NCBI GenBank assembly: GCA_036244855.1
Contig: BQKZ01005806.1
Span: forward strand, 13,838-33,595
DNA length: 19,758 nucleotides
Source of the DNA: Temnopleurus reevesii
Lineage: Eukaryota > Echinodermata > Echinoidea > Temnopleuroida > Temnopleuridae
Reading direction: 5' to 3'
Position 1 is the first letter of the stretch; each line of letters begins with the position of its first letter. A model generated the notes under the pieces. The model did no database searches. It saw only the letters and a program-made list of their open reading frames with translations, and was not told where the DNA came from. The position numbers were made by a program, and so were the translations under genes. This document shows, one piece after another, positions 1 to 6,660 of the stretch.

Positions 1-15
1 CCCCCCCCCCCCCCC
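1..15. repeat. poly-C run at window edge
   Basis: Fifteen consecutive C residues open the window. Similar C runs occur at 9529-9539, 12713-12740 and 19675-19686, so this is a recurring simple repeat here. It may also mark a contig edge. Confidence 0.9.
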
Positions 16-273
16 TTCCTCAAATATTTGGACCCACCCCTGAAATGGATATTTGATAGCAGCTTTTTTTAGGGTAGCGCAAGAAGTTACGACGTCCTAG
101 CAAGGGATGATAGAAAAGACCATATGCCGGGAGCCAGCAAGGGTTAGCCTCGCTGGAAATGTTACCAATTGTAATGTTCATGGATGCAAAGATCGTACTC
201 TCCGATATTAATGAATATGCCGTCTGGCATGTCCTATCTGGTGGACGTGTTCATGGGAGGGGCCCAAAGTGGT

Positions 274-767
274 CAAGCCTTTAAACACGGCCACATCAAC
301 ATGTTTGCACTTTGAACGTTTGCATCTGACACCACGCGACTGATATAGGAGACTATATTCGTGAGGCTGTGGCGCGACAAGTCGCGTCGCCTATAGCGCG
401 TTCACTAGTTTGAAAGCACAAACCCGAGACTTTCAGGTGTGTGAGTGCGCAGAGCATGATACACGGTATGCATTGTGTGACTACATCACACACATACAGC
501 ATTGCTCTATCCTCAGTATTGGGGAGAGCATGCAGACACACAATGAGACACACAGTGCATACCCTGTATCACTCTCTGCATGTGTATGCGCACAACGAAA
601 CCCAAGGGTCTGTTCTAGCAGGCTACGCATTCACCCCATAGAGGTATATTATTACGGGGTTACAGCCATTCTCGTCTCTCGTCGCTCGTAAGTTTAGTCT
701 CGTCTCAGCCACATTTATTCACACAACCAGGTCGCGAGAGGCCTTGTCAAAAGGCTAAACGAAGGTT
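274..767. repeat. Palindromic insertion within the left arm
   Basis: The right arm joins directly across this point (GGGCCCAAAGTGGT followed by poly-A and ATCGG), so these 494 bp are an insertion in the left arm or a clean loss from the right. Its middle is an imperfect palindrome centred near 516: AGAGCATGATACACGG at 451 pairs with the complement of CCCTGTATCACTCTCT near 562, with CACACA-rich sequence between. The short ORFs here overlap on both strands and read the palindrome, so they are not genes. No convincing target-site duplication was found. Confidence 0.6.
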
Positions 768-892
768 TAAAAAAAATCGGCTAGCCTAGCTGGAAAGGTA
801 ACCGCACAGAATCTACGAGAAGTGATTCGCCACAGTCTCGAGTTAGAAGAATGGGCAATGCAAAACGATTTAGGTGATGGAAAGAGCCCGCC

Positions 893-1500
893 AGACGCCC
901 TTGAAATTTCGGTTCCCCATAAGGTTGTGTACAAAATTAAGATTACATATGTACAAAATTTAGGAAATACTCGAAGCCAGTTTTGAATTAAAGCTTGAAC
1001 ACCTTAGAGTACAGAATGACCAATGGCAGACAAATTTCAGCTGCTTTAGGGTCGACAGGCGCCCCTAAATTGTTGGTCTTGCATAAGCTTGGGTACAAAA
1101 TCGAGATTTCATCTTCCTTATAGTCTTATGTACAAAATCAACATGGGAGATATTACTCAAAACGAAGCTTGAACACCTTTGAATACAGTTTTATGAATAA
1201 TGACAGACAAATGTCCAGCTGTTTTAGGGTCGACAGGCGCCCCTAAATTGTTGGTTTCCCATATATAATGTGTGCAAAATCGAGATAACAATTTTACCCG
1301 TAGGAATATGTACAAAATTACGATCGGATATACCAATCGAATCCAGGTTTAGATTAAAGCTTGAAAACCCCAGAGTACAGAATGACCAATGAAATTTTTT
1401 TTTTTTTTTAGCTTTTTGGGGGTCGATAGACGCCCCTAAAATGTTGGTCACCCATAAGGTTGTGTACAAAATCAAGATTATACTTTGTCAATAGGTGTGT
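893..1500 (+). repeat. Tandem units inside left arm (four copies)
   Basis: The motif RGRCGCCCYTRAAWT-GGT followed by CATAAG..GTGTACAAAAT recurs at 893, 1057, 1235 and 1428, spacings of 164, 178 and 193 bp. Each unit also carries TTAAAGCTTGAACACC-like and GACCAATG-like blocks. The right arm has only three units (complement motifs at 4880, 5073, 5274). By flanking sequence these match left units four, three and one, so left unit two (1057-1234) is the extra copy. Confidence 0.75.
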
Positions 1501-1799
1501 ACAAAATTTGCACGATGGAATCATGAACAGTGATGAGTGTGCAGGAAAACAATTTTAAGTGTATGAAAATATGGAGGCGTCAAACATGTCAAAGGCACGT
1601 CTGCATGGATTGCAATTTCAGCTAGCATGCAAAGTCAGACCTAAACATACAATAGAGATACCTCTATGGACCTAAATCTTCATCGGGCCAGGCAAAATAT
1701 GACGCAAAATTGAAGGAATTATCATTCTCTCGGCGGTTACAAATTTCTGACCTAAATGATCTTCCATTTCGATTAAAATATTCCTGTATATGGGATTGG

Positions 1800-2035
1800 C
1801 TCCCACCTATGGCGTTAATTTCCTTCAGCAAGAAATTCATCCACATTGTGCTGCACTCAACCCAGGTGAGGTGAATGGGTACCTGGTAGGAATATTTATT
1901 CCTTGAAATGCCATGTGCGCTGGTGCACGCCGAGCTAAAGCCGGGGTAATAATATAATGCAAAGCGCCTTGAGCACTCAGCAGAGTGGATACGTGCGCCA
2001 TATAAAGTGAATCTATTATCATGATTATTATACGC
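1800..2035 (+). repeat. Probable SINE/LINE 3'-end-like interspersed repeat
   Basis: The sequence runs from a block beginning CCCACCTATGGCGTTAATTT, through CCCAGGTGAGGTGAATGGGT, to AAAGCGCCTTGAGC, then CGCCATATAAAGTG and a TTATTATCATGATTATTAT tail. A GCGC..TATATAA stem followed by a (TTA)n-like tail is the common 3' end of SINEs and CR1-like LINE fragments in marine invertebrates. No promoter head or reverse transcriptase segment is visible, so the exact family is unknown. Confidence 0.5.
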
Positions 2036-2722
2036 ATGTGTTACAACTGTAAAAATAAGGCAATATAACTGTGTTTCAGTAACACCAAATGTAAAGATAT
2101 AAAATAATCATCTTGCTATTATTTGGACAGGTAGGCTATGTTTGTGTGTTTAGGAAATTAATTTGTTTTTCATATGATTTCAAACTGCATGTAGTTCACT
2201 TTGCATACTCGTGAGAGCTTCCTTGAAAAGCAGGCATCTGGCATAATAAGAATAAAAGAATAAATTGCATCGGTATACTGACTACTTGTCTGAGTATAGG
2301 CTTGCTCTTTATTATATTGAAAAACTGTTCATATATACTAAACATCTAAAGACAATTGATATATACTTATTATGCTCGTCTATGAATTAGTTTGACAATT
2401 CTGTTTGGATAAATAAAATCCGCTAAAGATGTCAATTTTCCTTGAAAATAGCAGTTTCTAACATTTTGAACGTTTTTAAACATTTTGAACATATAAGTAA
2501 CAACTCTCCTGTGACAATTGCAGAAATAAAGCAACAAATGATAATCAGCATTATATAATCATCACATGAATAAATAATTTTCCCCATGATCTTGCCATGA
2601 TAATGTAAATTAAGTTCTGAAAATAGGGATTGGTAGTATCGATTTACTTTGCTAATTCAGTACTCAGGTAAAGTGCTAATTTCCTGGTCATTTTCAGGAA
2701 ATAGATACATAAACTACGATCA
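2036..2722. other. AT-rich spacer, nothing identified
   Basis: This AT-rich stretch lies between the left arm and the inner array. I see no ORF, no tRNA-like segment and no clear homology to the spacer on the other side (3951-4744). Together with the repeat at 1800-2035 it makes the left spacer much longer than the right one, so the outer and inner inverted repeats are only roughly coaxial. Confidence 0.5.
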
Positions 2723-3390
2723 CTAGCGGGGTAAGCTCGCTATTCATAAGGACTGCTATTCATAAGGATCAATGACTCATAAGGACCGCTATTCACAACA
2801 TGTAAATTCCTATACCCGAAGGGTCGCTATTCATAAAGTGAAAAGAGGGTCACTATTCATAAAGGCATAAGGACAAATATTCATAAGGATCGCTATTCAT
2901 AACAACACATAAGGGTCACTAAACATAAGGACCGCTATTTATAATAACTCATAAGGGTCGTTATTCATGAAGGTCGCTTTTCATAATGGGAGAAGAGGGT
3001 CTCTATTCATAATGGGAGAATAGGGTCGTTATTCATAAAGGCCATTGTTCATAAGGGTCGATATTCATAATCGCAGAAGAGGTTCGCTATTCATAATCGG
3101 GAAATAGGGTCGCTATTCATAATCATGAAATAGGGTTGCTATTCATAATCAGGAAATAGTGTCGCTATTCATAAAGGCCATTGTTCATAAGGGTCGCTAT
3201 TCATAATGGGGAAATAGGGTCGCTATTCATAATCAGGGAATAGTGTCGCTATTCATAAAGGCCATTGTTCATAAGGGTCGCTATTCATAATGGGGAAATA
3301 GGGTCGCTATTCATAATGGGGAAATAGGGTCGCTATTCATAATGGGGTAATAAGGTCGCTATTATTAATGGGGAAATAGGTTCGCTATTC
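2723..3390 (+). repeat. Inner array, left half: GGGTCGCTATTCATAA repeats
   Basis: Many copies of a core close to GGGTCGCTATTCATAA are separated by short variable spacers. In the best-preserved part (about 3200-3380) the period is 26 bp, with spacer GGGGAAATA. The first part is more diverged. A higher-order block containing CATTGTTCATAAGGGTCG and AATCAGGRAATAGTGTCG is repeated around 3170-3290. The outer end, CTAGCGGGGTAAGCTCGCT, pairs with the complement of the outer end of 3411-3950. Confidence 0.9.
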
Positions 3391-3410
3391 CATTCCATAT
3401 TCCATATTCC

Positions 3411-3950
3411 ATTATTCCATTATGAATAGCGACCCTCTTCTTTCATTATAAATAGCGACCCTCTTCTCTGATTATGAATAGCGACCCTCTTCTTCTATTA
3501 TGAATAGCGACCCCATTCTCTGATGAATAGCGACCCTCTTCTTCCATTATGAATAGCGACCCCCTTCTCTGATTATGATCAGTGACCCTTATGAATATTG
3601 ATTCTTATGAATATATAACGACCCTTATGTATTTTTTTTATAAATAACGATCCTCTTCTTCAATTAGGAATAGCAACCCTTATGAATCATGACCTTTATG
3701 AATAGCGAACCTCTTTTTGTTTTATGAATAGGGATCCTTATGAATAGCGACCCTAATGTGATATTATGAATAGCGACCCTTTTTCCGTATTATGAATAGT
3801 GACCCTTATGAGTTATTATAAATGGCGATCCTTATGAACAATGGCCCTTATAAATAGCGACCCTTGTGAGTTATTATGAATAGCGGTCATTATGAATAAT
3901 TTTTCGTTATGAATAGCGGTCCTCATGAATAGCGAGCGGGCCCTCACTAG
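3411..3950 (-). repeat. Inner array, right half: same repeats inverted
   Basis: Copies of TTATGAATAGCGACCCT, the complement of the left-half core, fill this stretch with spacers such as CTTCTTCCA and CTTCTCTGA. The halves meet across a short hinge of CCATATTCCATT-type sequence (3388-3412), so the two together could fold into a hairpin more than 500 bp long per arm. The outer end, AGCGAGCGGGCCCTCACTAG, mirrors the left end. No coding potential is seen. Confidence 0.9.
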
Positions 3951-4018
3951 CCACTAACCAGGGACCGCGCATGGAGGGGACGGCTGAGCCTGCATTGGCT
4001 ACATGACTTCCGGACTGT

Positions 4019-4607
4019 TTAAAGGGGAACTTCACCTATAGACATTGATGCACTCTCAGTGAATGAAAAAAAATACGATGATCAAACTGTGAAAATGTGA
4101 GCAAAATCCAACAATCCATTCAAAAGTTATGAATTTTTACAGTTTTGATTTAAACCCCTCATGGGCCCCTTAAATTGGCAACGTACAGGCACAAAATGGA
4201 TGTTAACATGGAGAACTCTCCATTCACTTTGTACACAGAATTTCATCATTTCTTCTTTCGCTAGAAAATTAGACGATAAATCAACAAAATTCATTCTGAA
4301 ATGCATGCAGAATCAAAATGTCCATATCTTACGTTAAGAGAAACATACTATTTTGTCTCCTTTTCTTGAAAAAGAAGAAAATGTGAAATTTTGTGTACAA
4401 ATAAATGGAGAGTCCTCCATGTTGGCAGCCATTTTGTGCCTGTACGTTGCCAATTTGAGGAGCCCATGAGGGGTGTAAATCAAAACTTTGAAAAATTAAT
4501 AACTTTTGAAGGGATTGTCGATTTCGCACAAATTTTCACAGATTGACCATTGTGATTTTTTTCATCCACTGAGCTTACATCAATGTCTGGGTGAAGTTCC
4601 CCTTTAA
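4019..4607. mobile_element. Foldback MITE, copy A, flanked by TTAA
   Basis: The ends are TTAA-AGGGGAACTTCACC and its complement GTGAAGTTCCCCT-TTAA, so TTAA sits at 4019-4022 and 4604-4607. Both arms are long and complementary: ATCCAACAATCCATTCAAAA and ACCCCTCATGGG on the left, their complements on the right; GGCACAAAATGG at 4170 pairs with CCATTTTGTGCC at 4430. No transposase is encoded. TTAA flanks suggest, but do not prove, mobilisation by a piggyBac-like transposase. A related copy lies at 15094-15612. Confidence 0.8.
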
Positions 4608-4744
4608 ATTGCTTATCCGACATGCAGTCCCCTCCCTACTCTTCAAATAGTTCCAAATTTGATTGAGACCCATTTTTGGGACCCTTTATTTATCAAAATC
4701 AAGCGCCCTCTTTGCTAAAATTAAAAGCTAGAGGTGCCCTTGAT

Positions 4745-5585
4745 ATCTTAATTCATTTTTCATCAACTCATCACGGTGTTCATGATTCCATTATATGTGA
4801 CTAATTTTGTACACAGACTTATTGACAAAGTATAATCTTTATTTTGTACACAGTCTTTGATTATGGGTGACAAAAATTTAGGGGCGTCAGTCGACCCCCA
4901 AACGTGTGAAAATTTCTTTTTCATTGGTCATTCACTACTATGGGGCCGGTGTTCAAGCTTTAATTCAAACTTGGTTTCGATTGGTATCTATCCGATATTG
5001 ATTTTGTACATATTCCTATGGGTAAAAATGTTATCTCGATTTTGCACACAATCAATGGGAGACCAACAATTTAGGGGCGCCTGGCGACCCATAAAGCAAC
5101 TACAGAACATTTGTCTTGTCATTGGTCATAAAACTGTACTCTGAGGTGTTCAAGCTTTATTTCAATACTGGTTTTGATCTCCCATATGTTGATTTTGTAC
5201 ATATGCATATTAGGAAAATGAAATCTTGATTTTTTACACAACCTTATGGGGTACCGAAATTTTAGGGGCGTCTGTCGGGCCCATTTTATGATTTGGCACC
5301 ACCTTTTGCATTGCCCATTCATCTGACTATGGCGAATCATTTCACGTCGGTTCTTTGCGGTTACCTTTTCATCTAGGCTAACCGATTTTTTTTTACCACT
5401 TTGGGCCCCTCCCATGGCCACATCCATCAGACAGGACATGCCAGACGGCTCATTCGTAATATCGGAGCAGGGAGTTGTGAGTTTACTCCCTGATCGGAGA
5501 ATACGATCTTTGCATCCATGAACATTAAAATTGGTAACCTTTCCAGCCAGGCAAACCCTTGCTGGCTGCCGGGCTATATCTCGAG
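4745..5585 (-). repeat. Right arm of large foldback element
   Basis: This is the inverted homologue of 120-1545, with three tandem units (motif TTTAGGGGCGYC at 4880, 5073 and 5274) and the outer block ending in TTTGCATCCATGAACATTAA and CCCTTGCTGGC. It lacks the 494-bp insert of the left arm but has its own 25-bp insertion (5461-5499). A 187-codon open frame on the - strand spans much of it; the left-arm counterpart of that frame is broken by a stop and frame shifts, and it resembles no family I know, so I treat it as chance. Confidence 0.8.
5461..5499. mobile_element. 25-bp hairpin insertion with 7-bp direct repeats
   Basis: ATCGGAG at 5461-5467 and again at 5493-5499 flank a 25-bp segment (5468-5492). 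The segment begins CAGGGAGT and ends ACTCCCTG, an 8-bp perfect inverted repeat. The left arm has a single uninterrupted copy of the target, CTCCGAT at 200-206, with matching flanks on both sides. It therefore records the empty site. CAGGG termini and a 7-8 bp duplication resemble hAT elements, but no family is assigned. Confidence 0.75.
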
Positions 5586-6348
5586 CTGAGGTATATACCA
5601 AAACATATATATATACACGTCCGTACAGAGATATACGCACATTCATCCAATCATTAGCTGTGATCGTCGCGCGACCATACATTTGTATTCGGAAGTCTAA
5701 TATCTTGAACGAGTATTTTTCAGCCTTTCAATCGCTGACCAATACCTAATTAAAATGAGTTAATTTCTCGTAACGAAACTAAAAAAAATACATCACAGTC
5801 ATGACTAAAAATCGACATTTTGTATCACTTTGCAGAGAATAAGGTCCCTGGTTGAACAAAAACGTCATATACAGTACCTTGATTTCAATAGACGGAAACC
5901 CCTCACTATAGTTTGGGCAAAGTTTCACAGAAGGGTGAAAGGGCTTTAAAAGCACAAATAATTTCCAAATCTTTTAAAAAAATAATTGAATCAAAATGAT
6001 TGAAGACGTTAATCATTTCCTATAACATATGGGTTAAATGCGATACAAGTTACTTTTTAGGAAAAACGCCCTAGATTACTAATTGAAATACGATCGCAAA
6101 TTTTGTGTAAAGCGGAGTAATTTATTTTTCTAATTTTTTGTGATCCGGCCCAATGGGCCGCCATTTTACAAGATCGCTTGCACACACAGCGACGACGCCC
6201 GATAATTGCCTCCGAAAGAAATATCGGTAGATGCTGAATTGGAAATTACAGTGATTGTGGAATTTGGCAATTTGACAGGATTCAAAGAGAATTTTAGACT
6301 GGAATATACTTATACGGTACACTTAGGTTGGTCAATCTATCAACAGTC
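5586..6348 (+). promoter_or_regulatory. Upstream flank, probable promoter and 5' UTR
   Basis: About 760 bp separate the foldback arm from the start codon. A TAG in frame with the start lies at 6295-6297, so the ORF does not extend further upstream. The first 400 bp are AT-rich with no other gene. The part from about 6140 holds a GGCCCAATGGGCC palindrome and a YY1-type site. No TATA box at a sensible place was recognised. Whether 5' UTR is contiguous or begins in an upstream non-coding exon, as in vertebrate homologues, cannot be decided from sequence. Confidence 0.4.
6157..6167 (-). promoter_or_regulatory. YY1-type motif in putative core promoter
   Basis: Read on the - strand this is AAAATGGCGGC, a full match to the YY1 consensus AANATGGCGGC. 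It overlaps the GGCCCAATGGGCC palindrome. In animals such sites often lie close to transcription starts of widely expressed genes, which suits a 14-3-3 gene. The TSS assignment is inference. Confidence 0.4.
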
Positions 6349-6660
6349 ATGGGGGATAAGCAAGAGTTAATTCAAAGGGCAAAACTTGCAGAGCAAGCAG
6401 AGAGGTATGATGATATGGCAGCTGCCATGAAGCAGGTGACCGAAATGAACGTGACGCTGGATAACGAAGAAAGAAATCTGTTATCTGTTGCTTATAAGAA
6501 TGTTGTTGGAGCAAGGCGATCATCATGGAGAGTGATCAGCAGTATTGAGTCAAAGGAGGCGGCCAATGCCGATAATACATCGGGCGATAAGAAGAAGTTA
6601 TCCAAAAACTACAGGGCGAAAGTGGAGAGCGAGCTCGAAGGAATCTGCAACCAAGTTTTG
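6349..6660 (+). CDS. 14-3-3 coding exon 1 (residues 1-104)
   Basis: The exon runs from ATG to TTG before donor GTAGGT, ending in phase 0 after [13 protein letters not shown]. It covers helices A-D: the N-terminal dimerisation helices ([13 protein letters not shown] at 11-23) and the K50/R57/R61 part of the phosphate pocket. The stretch [14 protein letters not shown] (70-83) is about five residues longer than the corresponding helix C-D loop of human zeta. The intron after 'QVL' is at a conserved vertebrate position. Confidence 0.95.

Larger units (their letters stand above)
120..1545 (+). repeat. Left arm of large foldback (inverted-repeat) element
   Basis: This stretch is homologous, in inverted orientation, to 4745-5585. 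Matching blocks run in the same order: GCCAGCAAGGG near 131, GTTCATGGATGCAAAGATCG near 176, GGGCCCAAAGTGGT at 260-273, AATCGGCTAGCCTAG near 776, GAATGGGCAATGCAAAA near 848, then the tandem units and TTATACTTTGTCAATA near 1478. The left arm is longer because it holds a 494-bp insert (274-767) and one extra tandem unit. No intact ORF of recognisable family is present. Long inverted arms without a gene fit a non-autonomous foldback transposon. Sea urchins are known to carry foldback (TU-type) elements, but I cannot say this is one of that family. The outer terminus is not sharply defined; homology fades near 110-125. Confidence 0.8.

Noticed and set aside
410..691. 93-codon open frame in the left-arm insert
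   Set aside because: It overlaps a second + frame and a - frame generated by the same palindrome, and its repeat-derived Cys/His-rich sequence is not a zinc-finger pattern.
2723..3950. CRISPR-like array (short repeats with spacers)
   Set aside because: Spacers are short and variable, repeats are degenerate and switch strand at the middle, there are no cas genes, and the genome is eukaryotic.
5119..5682. 187-codon open frame on the - strand across the right foldback arm
   Set aside because: The matching left-arm frame is broken by a stop and frame shifts, it crosses the 25-bp hairpin insertion and tandem units, and the composition shows no known domain.
6328..6348. Upstream TTG extension of the 14-3-3 ORF by seven codons
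   Set aside because: Nuclear genes start at ATG. The ATG at 6349 gives the conserved N-terminus (MGDKQELIQ), and an in-frame stop lies just upstream at 6295.
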